In this document: piece after piece, positions 52,671 to 60,355 of the stretch
Position numbering within the stretch: position 1 is the stretch's first letter
How the letters are laid out: each line of letters begins with the position of its first letter
Translations under genes and position numbers: made by a program
Origin: Pedococcus_A sp963730585
GTDB lineage: Bacteria; Actinomycetota; Actinomycetes; Actinomycetales; Dermatophilaceae
Assembly: GCA_963730585.1 (NCBI GenBank)
Contig: CAVSSL010000012.1
Span: forward strand, 62,001-126,000
Direction of reading: 5' to 3'
Length of the DNA stretch: 64,000 bases
The notes under the pieces: generated by a model
Databases searched by the model: none
Seen by the model: only the letters and a program-made list of their open reading frames with translations
Told to the model about the DNA's origin: nothing

Positions 52671-52766
52671 GTATGCCGCGCGGAGGCTACGCACTTCTGG
52701 CCGCTCACGCGGCATACGGGCGGAAAAAGGCGCGAGTATGCCGCGTCGGTGGCCAGAAGTGGAGCC
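52671..52766. terminator. Nested intergenic hairpin with three GTATGCCG octamers
   Basis: The outer arms CACTTCTGGCC (52692-52702) and GGCCAGAAGTG (52751-52761) are perfect. Inside, GCGGCATAC (52709-52717) pairs with GTATGCCGC (52736-52744). A third octamer stands alone at 52671-52678. It begins 7 bp after the regulator stop, so it is probably the regulator's terminator. Confidence 0.78.
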
Positions 52767-52773
52767 GGGAGGG

Positions 52774-53985
52774 TCAGCTCGCGCCGAGCTCGCGGTCGAG
52801 GCGCGCGATCTGGCCGGTGACGAGCGGCCGCAGGGGGGAGCGGGGGCCGAGCACGGCCAGCTGAGCGGTCCACATCTCGTAGTCGTCGGCGCCCCACGAG
52901 GAACGCGTCCACGTGGACATGAGGTCGGCCTCGCCGCTGGCGAGGACCGCCTGGCGGAGGGTGGCCTCGACGCTCTGGCGCAGGCGCACGACGCCGGGTG
53001 CTGCCGAGGCCGGCAGCAGCGGACCACGGTAGAGCCGCAGCGCCGAGCCGACCGCGCCCGCCGCGACCTGGGCCTCCACCGCGAGCCAGTCGGCGGTGAC
53101 GTCGGCGGCCAGGCGGTAGGGGCGGGAGGCGAGCAGCTCGTCGCCGAGCAGGCTGCGCAGCCGGTTCATCTCGGCGCGCAGGGTCGAGCCGGTCACGTCC
53201 TCCTCGTAGAGCAGCACCGCCAGCTCGTCGCCCGACAGGCCGCGCGGCGCCGAGGCGAGCAGCATCAGGATCTCGCTGTGCCGGCGGCTCAGCCGCAGGG
53301 TCTGCCGGTGGCCACGACCGTCGTCGACGGTGAGCAGGGAGTCGGCCCGTCCCAGCGCCTCCATCGTCACCGACAGGCCGCGGGTGGGGGCGGCCGGTCG
53401 ATCCTGCCCTCGGGCCAGCAGCTCGCGCGCCAGCTCGGCCTCGGCCATCCGGGCGGCGGCCCGCACCATGGCCATGGTCTGCGGCACGACGATGTCGTCG
53501 CCGCCGGTGATGTCGAGGACCCCGAGCAGCGACTGGGTCGTGGGGTCGTGGATCGGGGTCGCGGCACAGCTCCACCGCTGCACCGACCGGCGGAAGTGCT
53601 CGGCCCCGATGATGTTGGCCGGCTGGTCGAGGGCCAGGGCCATGCCGGGGGCGTTGGTGCCGGCCAGCCGCTCGTCCCAGTTGCTGCCCTCGACGAACCC
53701 GATCGACTCGGCCCGGCGCAGCACCGACGGCGTGCCGCACACCCACAGCAGCTGGCCCGCCGCGTCGGAGACCGCCATGACCGCGTCGCAGTCGCGGGCG
53801 GCCTGGCCGAGCACGTCGTCGAGCAGGGGAAAGACCTGCGCCAGCGGGTGCGCCTCCCGGTGGTCGCGCAGCGCGTCCTGGCCCAGGGTGATGGGCGCCT
53901 CCACCCGGTCGGCCTCCACCCCGGCCGCAGCCGAGCGCACCCAGGAGTCGGCGACCTGGGCGCGCACCGTGGCCATGGGGTCCAT
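52774..53985 (-). CDS. GAF-domain transcriptional regulator of aldehyde metabolism
   Basis: A 403-residue protein. An N-terminal AcoR-like segment (VADSWVRSAAAGVEADR) leads into a GAF sensor (AVMAVSDAAGQLLWVCGTPSVLRRAESIGFVEGSNWDERLAGTNAPGMALALDQPANIIGAEHF, and CAATPIHDPTTQSLLGVLDITGG). In place of the sigma-54 domain of true AcoR it has a C-terminal winged helix (LRLSRRHSEILMLLASAPRGLSGDELAVLLY...LRAEMNRLRSLLGDEL). It probably senses an aldehyde or alcohol and controls the dehydrogenase downstream. The start is uncertain: ATG 53985 is chosen, GTG 54084 is possible. Confidence 0.83.
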   Translation of the reverse strand: MDPMATVRAQVADSWVRSAAAGVEADRVEAPITLGQDALRDHREAHPLAQVFPLLDDVLGQAARDCDAVMAVSDAAGQLLWVCGTPSVLRRAESIGFVEGSNWDERLAGTNAPGMALALDQPANIIGAEHFRRSVQRWSCAATPIHDPTTQSLLGVLDITGGDDIVVPQTMAMVRAAARMAEAELARELLARGQDRPAAPTRGLSVTMEALGRADSLLTVDDGRGHRQTLRLSRRHSEILMLLASAPRGLSGDELAVLLYEEDVTGSTLRAEMNRLRSLLGDELLASRPYRLAADVTADWLAVEAQVAAGAVGSALRLYRGPLLPASAAPGVVRLRQSVEATLRQAVLASGEADLMSTWTRSSWGADDYEMWTAQLAVLGPRSPLRPLVTGQIARLDRELGAS

Positions 53986-54133
53986 CGGGCCAGCATGCGT
54001 GGGCCGGGTCCGGCCGTCCAGAGCCGTCTCAGCGCCGGGCCGACGAGCGGTCTCGTGGGGCTGTTCAACGGCAGCGGTCGTCACTAGCGTTCGACCCGTC
54101 GCACGGGCGACGCCACCACGTCAGGGAGGTCCG

Positions 54134-54769
54134 ATGGATCCGCGCAGCACCGCCGTAGTCCTCATCGAGTTCCAGAACGACTTCACCAGCGAGGGTGGCG
54201 CCCTCCACGGCGCCGTCGCCGGCTCGATGTCCGCCACCAACATGATGGAGAACGCCAAGGAGGTCGTGGCCGCGGCCCGCGAGGCCGGCGCCACGATCAT
54301 CCACGCCCCGATCTCGTTCGTGAACGGCTACAAGGAGATCACCGGCAGCCCCTACGGCATCCTCAAGGGCGTCGTCGACTCCAACGCCTTCGTCAAGGGG
54401 GAGTGGGGCGCCGAGATCGTCGACGACCTCAAGCCCGAGCCGGAGGACATCGTGGTCGAGGGCAAGCGCGGGCTCGACACCTTCGCCAGCACCAACCTCG
54501 ACTTCATCCTGCGCAGCAAGGGCATCCAGACGGTGGCCCTCGGTGGTTTCCTCACGAACTGCTGCGTCGAGTCGACGATGCGCTCGGCCTACGAGCGCGG
54601 CTACGAGGTCGTCACCCTCAGCGACTGCGTGGCGGCCACCAGCGACGAGGAGCACGCCAACGCGATCCAGTACGACTACCCGATGTTCTCCAAGCCGATG
54701 ACCGGCCGTGAGTTCATCGCCCAGGTCTCCGGCGGTGCCGAGGGCGCCGACACGTCGCGCGGCTACTGA
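54134..54769 (+). CDS. Isochorismatase-family cysteine hydrolase
   Basis: A 211-residue protein with the cysteine-hydrolase triad: Asp in LIEFQNDFT, Lys in VEGKRGLDTFAST, and Cys in GGFLTNCCVESTMRSAYERGYEV. Members include nicotinamidases, N-carbamoylsarcosine amidases and biuret hydrolases. The longer loop GYKEITGSPYGILKGVVDSNAF resembles the ureidoacrylate/biuret side, but the substrate cannot be fixed. AGGGAGG site, ATG 54134, divergent from the GAF regulator. Confidence 0.9.
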   Translation: MDPRSTAVVLIEFQNDFTSEGGALHGAVAGSMSATNMMENAKEVVAAAREAGATIIHAPISFVNGYKEITGSPYGILKGVVDSNAFVKGEWGAEIVDDLKPEPEDIVVEGKRGLDTFASTNLDFILRSKGIQTVALGGFLTNCCVESTMRSAYERGYEVVTLSDCVAATSDEEHANAIQYDYPMFSKPMTGREFIAQVSGGAEGADTSRGY

Positions 54770-54819
54770 GCCAGGGGCGCGGCAGCGTCTCGGAGCAGCC
54801 GTCGCCGGCTGGGGCGGGG

Positions 54820-55032
54820 TCAGCCCCGCTCCAGCCAGCCCGTCTCCTCCGTGACGAGCCCGGCGACCACGTGCTCGGGGGCGTCCGTCTCGACGGCCCA
54901 GGGGTGGTCGAGCTCGTCGTCCTCGCCGTGGAAGCGCTCCTTGCGCAGCCACGCGGCATACCCCTGGGTGTGCAGGGTGTCGGCGGCCGCCGACGCGTCG
55001 TCGCGCTCGTAGAACACCGCGCGCACGGTCAT
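54820..55032 (-). CDS. Small conserved hypothetical protein
   Basis: A 70-residue acidic protein: TVRAVFYERDDASAAADTLHTQGYAAWLRKERFHGEDDELDHPWAVETDAPEHVVAGLVTEETGWLE. The pattern (beta-alpha-beta with E-R-F-x-G-E-D-D-E-x-D-H-P-W) recalls small signal-transducing DUF-type proteins seen in Micrococcales. Function unknown. It lies 16 bp after the LytR_C gene on the same strand. Confidence 0.72.
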   Translation of the reverse strand: MTVRAVFYERDDASAAADTLHTQGYAAWLRKERFHGEDDELDHPWAVETDAPEHVVAGLVTEETGWLERG

Positions 55033-55048
55033 CAGCAGGCCGGGGTCA

Positions 55049-55597
55049 TCAGCAGGCAGGAGTCGTCGCCTTGCCCGCAGGGGCGGGCGCCTGCCGCGCG
55101 GGCTTCACGAGGGCGGTGAACTTCTCGCCGATCACGAGGTCGACCGACGCGTCGCTGCGGGCGTCGCGCACCGGCTTGGCGCCCTTGACCAGACCGAGCA
55201 CCACCTTGGCCTTCGCGGCGCCGGCCTTGCCGTAGCGGACCTCCGCCGGCCCGGGGACGGTGCGTTGCAGCGGGTCGTTGGTGACGGTGGCGACCTCGAA
55301 GCCGCGCTCGCGGACATCGGAGGCGGTCTTGCCCGCCAGCCCGTCGCGGTCGGTCGCGTTGTAGACGTTGACGGTGATCTCAGCCGGCTTGGGAGCGGCG
55401 GCGGCCTTCGGTGGTGCGGCGGCCGTGGTGCACGCGGCGGCCGGGGCAGCGGTCGGCTCCGTCGAGGTCTTGTAGTACGAGTACGCGTACCAGAACGCGA
55501 AGAACAGCATCAGCGCCACGAGGGAGAGCGTGATGAGGGCGCGACGGCGTCGGCTGCGGCGCGAGCGCGAGGCCCCCGACTCGACGATGTAGCTCAC
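55049..55597 (-). CDS. LytR C-terminal domain membrane protein
   Basis: A 182-residue protein. An Arg-rich cytoplasmic head (RSRRSRRRRA) precedes one transmembrane helix (LITLSLVALMLFFAFWYAYSYY), an Ala/Pro linker, and an extracytoplasmic LytR_C domain (ITVNVYNATDRDGLAGKTASDVRERGFEVATVTNDPLQRTVPGPAEVRYGKAG). LytR_C domains accompany cell-wall polymer ligases. This stand-alone form commonly pairs with the next small gene. GTG 55597 follows GGGAGGTGG. Confidence 0.88.
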   Translation of the reverse strand: MSYIVESGASRSRRSRRRRALITLSLVALMLFFAFWYAYSYYKTSTEPTAAPAAACTTAAAPPKAAAAPKPAEITVNVYNATDRDGLAGKTASDVRERGFEVATVTNDPLQRTVPGPAEVRYGKAGAAKAKVVLGLVKGAKPVRDARSDASVDLVIGEKFTALVKPARQAPAPAGKATTPAC

Positions 55598-55638
55598 CCG
55601 CCACCTCCCTGTGGCGCGCCCCTCGGCGCGGTTCGCGC

Positions 55639-55935
55639 CTAGTCAAGCACGAGGACGCGCGCATGCAGGGTAGGACGCTGCTGCAGGGCCGCTCGCAGCG
55701 CGCGATGCAGCCCGTCCTCGAGGTAGAGGTCGCCCTTCCACTCGACGACGTGCGCGAACAGGTCGCCGTAGAACGTCGAGTCCTCCGCCAGCAGCTGGCC
55801 GAGGTCGAGGGTCCGCTTCGTCGTGATGAGCTCCTCGAGGCGGACCATGCGCGGGGGCACGTCAGCCCAGTCCCGCACGGCGTCCTTGCCGTGGTCGGGG
55901 TAGGGGCGGGAGTCGCCGACAGCCTTGAAGATCAC
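55639..55935 (-). CDS. Small conserved protein (ParB-like fold?), partner of LytR_C gene
   Basis: A 98-residue protein: MIFKAVGDSRPYPDHGKDAVRDWADVPPRMVRLEELITTKRTLDLGQLLAEDSTFYGDLFAHVVEWKGDLYLEDGLHRALRAALQQRPTLHARVLVLD. The YLEDGLHRALRAAL helix resembles ParB/sulfiredoxin-like folds. In databases it is often labelled a VapB antitoxin, but no VapC toxin is adjacent and I see no ribbon-helix-helix. GTG start; 41 bp upstream of the LytR_C gene, as in many Actinobacteria. Confidence 0.75.
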   Translation of the reverse strand: MIFKAVGDSRPYPDHGKDAVRDWADVPPRMVRLEELITTKRTLDLGQLLAEDSTFYGDLFAHVVEWKGDLYLEDGLHRALRAALQQRPTLHARVLVLD

Positions 55936-55985
55936 GCGGACACGATAGGCGGTATGCCGCGGCCTCGCCTTCGCGGCTCCACGTG

Positions 55986-56046
55986 GACCGGGCGCGGGCG
56001 GTCTCGTCGACCGGGCGCGGGAGGGGTCTCGTCGACCGGGCGCGGG
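55986..56046 (+). repeat. Three copies of a 13-bp GC-rich direct repeat
   Basis: GACCGGGCGCGGG occurs at 55986, 56009 and 56034, with GTCTCGTC between copies. It lies just upstream of the HerA-like gene, in the promoter region shared with the gene at 55935. Confidence 0.7.
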
Positions 56047-56075
56047 CGGGCGGGGCCAGCACTAGAGTGCCGAGC

Positions 56076-57677
56076 GTGACGGACCAGGGGAACGACCGCT
56101 CCGCGACCACCACCGACGCCAGCGCCCTGCTGGAGACGATCAGGGCGGGGTACGCCTTCGAGGGTGGTGCACTGAACCTCGGTGCCGCCGTGGTCGACGG
56201 GCAGGCCCACCCCGACGCGCCGGTGCGGTTGCCGCTGTCGTCGCTCAACCGGCACGGCCTCGTGGCGGGGGCGACCGGCACCGGCAAGACCAAGACGCTC
56301 CAGCTGATGGCCGAGCAGCTGTCGGGGCAGGGTGTGCCGGTCTTCCTCGCCGACGTCAAGGGCGACCTGTCGGGCATGGCGACCGCCGGGCAGCCGAACG
56401 AGAGGCTCACCGCACGGTCCCGGGACGTCGGGCAGGAGTGGGTGCCCACGGCATACCCCACCGAGTTCCTGTCGCTCGGCGGCCTCGGCAAGGGCATCCC
56501 GGTCAGGGCGACGATGACGTCGTTCGGGCCGACGCTGCTGTCGAAGGTGCTCGGTCTCAACGAGACCCAGGAGTCGTCGCTCGGGCTGGTGTTCCACTAC
56601 GCCGACAAGAACGGCCTCGCGCTGCTGGACCTCAAGGACCTGCGCGCGGTCATCAGCCACCTGGTCTCCGACGAGGGCAAGGCCGAGCTGAAGGCGCTCG
56701 GCGGGCTGTCGTCGGCGACGGCCGGGGTGATCCTGCGCGAGCTGGTGACCTTCTCCGACCAGGGCGCCGACGTGTTCTTCGGGGAGCCCGAGTTCGACAC
56801 GGCCGACCTGCTGCGCACCGCCGCCGACGGCCGCGGCATGGTCACCTGCCTCGAGCTGCCGGCCGTGCAGGACCGTCCCCAGCTGTTCTCGACGTTCCTC
56901 ATGTGGCTGCTCGCCGACCTGTTCCACGACCTGCCCGAGGTCGGCGACCTCGACAAGCCGAAGCTGGTGTTCTTCTTCGACGAGGCGCACCTGCTCTTCG
57001 ACGACGCCAGCAAGGCGTTCCAGGACGCGATCGAGCAGACCGTGCGGCTCATCCGCTCCAAGGGCGTGGGCGTCTTCTTCGTGACGCAGAGCCCCAAGGA
57101 CGTGCCCGGCGACGTGCTCGCCCAGCTCGGCAACCGGGTGCAGCACGCGCTGCGGGCCTACACCCCCGACGACGCCAAGGCGCTCAAGGCGGCCGTCTCG
57201 ACCTACCCGCACACCGACTACGACCTGTCGACGCTGCTGACCTCGCTCGGCACGGGCGAGGCGGTCGTCACGGTGCTCTCCGAGAGGGGAGCGCCCACCC
57301 CGGTGGCCTGGACGCGGATGATCGCCCCGCAGTCGCTCATGGCCCCCTCGGACGACGCGACCGTCTCGCAGGCCATCACCGGCTCGGCCCTGGCGCAGAA
57401 GTACGCCGAGGTGGCCGACCGCGAGTCGGCCTACGAGAAGCTGCAGGCGCGACTGGCTGCCGCCCCGACGCCCGCTGAGGAGCCGGCCCCGGCTCCCGCC
57501 CCGAGGGCCGAGCCCAAGGCGACCCCCACCGCGAAGCGCCCGCCCAAGGAGGAGCCGGGCGTGGTCGAGCAGGTCGTGCAGTCCAGTGCGTTCCGCTCGA
57601 TGCTGCGCTCGGCCGGCACCGTCATCGGCCGCGAGATCACCCGCTCGATCTTCGGCACCGCCCGCCGCCGCCGCTGA
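56076..57677 (+). CDS. HerA-like / DUF853 P-loop ATPase
   Basis: A 533-residue ATPase of the HerA/FtsK superfamily. Walker A is GATGTGKTKT. The conserved DVKGDLSGMA segment follows, Walker B is VFFFDEAHLLF, and FFVTQSPKDVPGDVLAQLGNRVQHAL is the sensor/arginine region. A Pro/Ala-rich linker (about residues 465-495) leads to a C-terminal amphipathic tail with GTARRRR. The bacterial DUF853 group is a probable hexameric DNA translocase of unclear role. No NurA partner is nearby. GTG start. Confidence 0.9.
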   Translation: MTDQGNDRSATTTDASALLETIRAGYAFEGGALNLGAAVVDGQAHPDAPVRLPLSSLNRHGLVAGATGTGKTKTLQLMAEQLSGQGVPVFLADVKGDLSGMATAGQPNERLTARSRDVGQEWVPTAYPTEFLSLGGLGKGIPVRATMTSFGPTLLSKVLGLNETQESSLGLVFHYADKNGLALLDLKDLRAVISHLVSDEGKAELKALGGLSSATAGVILRELVTFSDQGADVFFGEPEFDTADLLRTAADGRGMVTCLELPAVQDRPQLFSTFLMWLLADLFHDLPEVGDLDKPKLVFFFDEAHLLFDDASKAFQDAIEQTVRLIRSKGVGVFFVTQSPKDVPGDVLAQLGNRVQHALRAYTPDDAKALKAAVSTYPHTDYDLSTLLTSLGTGEAVVTVLSERGAPTPVAWTRMIAPQSLMAPSDDATVSQAITGSALAQKYAEVADRESAYEKLQARLAAAPTPAEEPAPAPAPRAEPKATPTAKRPPKEEPGVVEQVVQSSAFRSMLRSAGTVIGREITRSIFGTARRRR

Positions 57678-57690
57678 GCAAGTGTCGCCC

Positions 57691-57776
57691 GCCGGCGGAC
57701 TACACGCCGGCCGGCGAGCGGAGCCGCGGTGAGCACACGGCATACCGGGTGGCGCAGCGGTCTATAGTCCGGCGGC
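57691..57776. repeat. 86-bp hairpin repeat element, copy 1
   Basis: The ends GCCGGCGGACTACA (57691-57704) and TATAGTCCGGCGGC (57763-57776) are inverted repeats matching 12 of 14. The interior has GGTGAGCACACGGCATACCG with one octamer. It is the same element as at 58727-58811. It lies between convergent genes, and its right end supplies the last codons and TAG stop of the AbiEi/DUF559 gene. Confidence 0.85.
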
Positions 57777-58661
57777 TGCCCGGCACGCCAGGCAGCCGGC
57801 GAGCCTGGACTCCACGGCTGCAGTGACCACGGCGAGCACCCAGTCAGGCTTGGTCATGACGTGCGTCCAGCTGAACCGCAGCACCAGCCACCCGTCGGCG
57901 CTGAGACGGCTGTAGCGCTTGCAGTCGCGGTCGAGCATCTCCTTCTCGCCGTGGAACTCGAAGCTCTCGGCCTCGACCACGATGCGGAGGCGACGGTCGG
58001 CCAGGTCGACCCGTCCGACGAAGCCGCTGCTGTCATCGATGCGCACCTGGGGCTCCACCGTCAGCCCCGGCACGTCGAGGAGGATCGCCCGCAGCGCCGA
58101 CTCGAACGGGTTGGCGGCCTGCGCGTCAGCGCACTCGAACACTCGACGGACGCGAGGTCTGAGCTGCGCGTCGAGGCCATCGAGCCGAGCGAGGAGCTCG
58201 GACCGGCACACGGTCTTGCTGCGCAGGGCGGAGTCGGCGATGGCCAGTGCCTGGGGGAACGGCAGGAGGACGGCGCAGTCCACCACGGTGCGGGCCCGGC
58301 TGGTCACCCAGCCGTCGACCACGTCGTCCGTCGGAATGGTGCGCCACCGCAGGTCCACCCCGGCGCGTCGTTCAGCGGCGACCTTCCTGCCGACAGGGAC
58401 GGCGACCTGGGGGCGCTTCGGCTCCCACATCCGCTTCCATTCCCAGTGAGCTGCTGCGCTGATGAGGACGACGGTGCCGGTCAGCCGCTGCGCCGCGTCG
58501 CGGGCAGCATGGTCGGTCGGCAGCGCATAGCGCCCCCTCGCCGGCTTGGCGATGGCCCGGTCAGCCAGTGCGCTCTCGATCTCCGCCCGGGACACCAGCC
58601 CCAGCAGCTCCTTTCGCGACGCGATGCCGCCGAGCTGCTCGAGTGCGGTGGTGACCTCCAT
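57762..58661 (-). CDS. AbiEi-type wHTH fused to DUF559 (Vsr/PD-(D/E)XK-like) domain
   Basis: A 299-residue protein. Residues 1-45 (TTALEQLGGIASRKELLGLVSRAEIESALADRAIAKPARGRYAL) form the AbiEi_4-type winged helix of type IV antitoxins. The middle is an AbiEi-like linker (AAHWEWKRMWEPKRPQVAVPVGR). Residues about 190-290 are a DUF559 nuclease-like fold with FESALRAILLDVPG (Glu), GRVDLADRRLRIVVEAESFEFHG (Asp, then E-x-E) and GWLVLRFSWTHVM, consistent with a PD-(D/E)XK active site. No separate AbiEii toxin is nearby. Bounded by two copies of a hairpin repeat. Real function (orphan nuclease, defence or regulator) unknown. Confidence 0.85.
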   Translation of the reverse strand: MEVTTALEQLGGIASRKELLGLVSRAEIESALADRAIAKPARGRYALPTDHAARDAAQRLTGTVVLISAAAHWEWKRMWEPKRPQVAVPVGRKVAAERRAGVDLRWRTIPTDDVVDGWVTSRARTVVDCAVLLPFPQALAIADSALRSKTVCRSELLARLDGLDAQLRPRVRRVFECADAQAANPFESALRAILLDVPGLTVEPQVRIDDSSGFVGRVDLADRRLRIVVEAESFEFHGEKEMLDRDCKRYSRLSADGWLVLRFSWTHVMTKPDWVLAVVTAAVESRLAGCLACRAAAGL

Positions 58662-58726
58662 GTCGCGAGTCTCGCTGGGACGGAACCGAGGCGACCGCCG
58701 CTGTCCACAGGCCCGGGCCGGGTCTC

Positions 58727-58811
58727 GCCGCCGGACTACACGCCGTCAGCATCGCGGCGGGTGGTGAGCACGCGGAATACGGACGCTGGCACCGGTCTGT
58801 AGTCCGGCGGC
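58727..58811. repeat. 85-bp hairpin repeat element, copy 2
   Basis: GCCGCCGGACTACA (58727-58740) and TGTAGTCCGGCGGC (58798-58811) are perfect 14-bp terminal inverted repeats. Inside, GGTGAGCACGCGGAATACG is one base away from the octamer. It shares ACACGCCG near the left end and GGTCTRTAGTCCGGCGGC at the right end with copy 1, in the same orientation. It lies upstream of the AbiEi/DUF559 gene and just beyond the AEC permease stop. Confidence 0.88.
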
Positions 58812-58835
58812 TCGGCGCGAGGGATCCTGCGCTCG

Positions 58836-59759
58836 TCAGCCGAGGAGGGCTGCGACCAGCAGGATCACCGGCACCGACCCGACCGTGGTGATCAGGATGG
58901 TGTCGCGGGCCAGCACGGTGCCGCGGTCGTAGCGGGTCGCGTGCACGAAGATGTTCTGCGCCGTCGGCAGGGCCGAGGTGACGACGATCGCGAGCAGCGC
59001 GTGCCCCTCGACGCCGAGCAGGTAGCGCGCCACGAGGAACGCGACGAGCGGCTGGGCCACCAGCTTCAGGGCGGAGGCAGTGCCGACCTCGACGGCCGAC
59101 CCGCCGGCGCCCAGACCCGGGCCGAGCCGCAGCGCGATGCCGTAGGCGATCAGCATCGCCGGCACCGCCATGTGGGCCACGAGCTCGAGCGGGTCCTGCA
59201 CGGCGGCGGGCAGGGTCCACCCGGTGATCGCCAGAGCCACGCCGATGAGCGACCCGACGGTCAGTGGGTTGGTGAACGGCCGGGCCAGCATGGCCCGGAG
59301 CGGTGGGCGTCCCCCGCGCGCGTCGGCGTCGAGCACGGCCAGCGCCACGGGCTGCATGACGAGGAGCTGGAAGAGCAGGGTGGGGGCGACGTATGCCGCG
59401 TTGCCCAGCACGTAGGCCGCGATCGGGATGCCGAGGTTGCCGGCGTTGACGTAGCTGGCCGACAGCGTGCCGATCGTGGTGTGGCCCAACGGCCGTCGCC
59501 ACACGAGGCGGGCCAGGGCGGCATACGTCCCTCCGGCCACGAGCACGCCGGCGACGGACGCGACGAGGTTGCGCGAGAGGACGGCCGAGACGTCGGCCGC
59601 GCCGAGGGTGACCACCATCAGCGCGGGGCTGGCGACGAAGAACGCGAGGCGCGACAGCACCACCTGGGCGGTGAGGTCGACGACCTTGAGGTGGGCCAGC
59701 AGCGCACCGAGCGCGATGACGGCGCCGATCGTCGCGAACCCCTCGAAAACCCCTGTCAC
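58836..59759 (-). CDS. AEC-family (auxin efflux carrier-like) transporter
   Basis: A 307-residue membrane protein with ten predicted helices in two inverted halves. It shows SRLAFFVASPALMVVTLG, the conserved SYVNAGNLGIPIAAYVLG (TM4 crossing region), PFTNPLTVGSLIGVALAITGW and TSALPTAQNIFVHATRY (second crossing). Family members move carboxylates or auxin-like acids. GTG 59759 overlaps the TIGR03086 stop by 4 bp, so it is the third gene of the sigma-factor operon. Confidence 0.9.
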   Translation of the reverse strand: MTGVFEGFATIGAVIALGALLAHLKVVDLTAQVVLSRLAFFVASPALMVVTLGAADVSAVLSRNLVASVAGVLVAGGTYAALARLVWRRPLGHTTIGTLSASYVNAGNLGIPIAAYVLGNAAYVAPTLLFQLLVMQPVALAVLDADARGGRPPLRAMLARPFTNPLTVGSLIGVALAITGWTLPAAVQDPLELVAHMAVPAMLIAYGIALRLGPGLGAGGSAVEVGTASALKLVAQPLVAFLVARYLLGVEGHALLAIVVTSALPTAQNIFVHATRYDRGTVLARDTILITTVGSVPVILLVAALLG

Positions 59760-60355
59760 GGCTCCCAGTCTGGCGATCGGCCGGTCAACGCGAGCAACCG
59801 GTCACTGGCTGGACGGCCGAACGGCAGCGACACCGGGGGCCCGAACCGCGGGCCCCGGTCCGCGGGGGTCACCAGCACCTCCGCGTGCTGCAGCAGCTCG
59901 CGCGCCAGGGCGTCGGGCACGGGACGCGGGTCGCCGCACGCGCGGGCCACGTCCCAGCCGTGCACCGCCACCTCGAGGGCGCCCACGAGGGCGACGGTGC
60001 TCGCCGGCAGGGGCCGGTCGCCGATGGCCACCTCCTGGTCGTGGTCGAGCCGGCTCCATGCGCCGAGCAGGCTGCACCCGTGGTGGCGCAGCGAGGCGAC
60101 GACCGCGGGCTCACCCGGCTGCGCCGGCGGCCAGGGGGCCAGCGCCACCCTGCCCACGGCAGCCGCGTCGTGGAGCGCGACCAGCGAGTCCTCCATGTGC
60201 TCGAGCAGGTCGCCGAGGTGCCACGCGTCGCAGGGGGTCGGGGCGCCCATCCGGCCTGGTGTCACGAGGGCGAGCGCACCCCGCGTGAAGGCCAGGGCGC
60301 GCTCGAGCAGCTCGGCGCCGGCAACCACGGGCGTGGCCCCCGGCTGGAGGCTCAT
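59756..60355 (-). CDS. TIGR03086 / DinB-like (maleylpyruvate-isomerase-type) protein
   Basis: A 199-residue DinB-fold protein: PTPCDAWHLGDLLEHMEDSLVALHDA with His ligands, later VALVGALEVAVHGWDVARACG. The W-x-x-x-x-L-x-x-H and H-G-W-D positions fit the metal-binding, mycothiol-dependent enzyme family. ATG overlaps the sigma gene's stop (ATGA) and its own stop overlaps the AEC gene. It may be a mycothiol-dependent detoxification enzyme under the control of the sigma factor. Confidence 0.83.
   Translation of the reverse strand: MSLQPGATPVVAGAELLERALAFTRGALALVTPGRMGAPTPCDAWHLGDLLEHMEDSLVALHDAAAVGRVALAPWPPAQPGEPAVVASLRHHGCSLLGAWSRLDHDQEVAIGDRPLPASTVALVGALEVAVHGWDVARACGDPRPVPDALARELLQHAEVLVTPADRGPRFGPPVSLPFGRPASDRLLALTGRSPDWEP

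Noticed and set aside
55639..55935. VapB antitoxin of a VapBC toxin-antitoxin pair
   Set aside because: No PIN-domain toxin is adjacent and no ribbon-helix-helix is visible; the stable neighbour is the LytR_C gene, so the common database label looks wrong.
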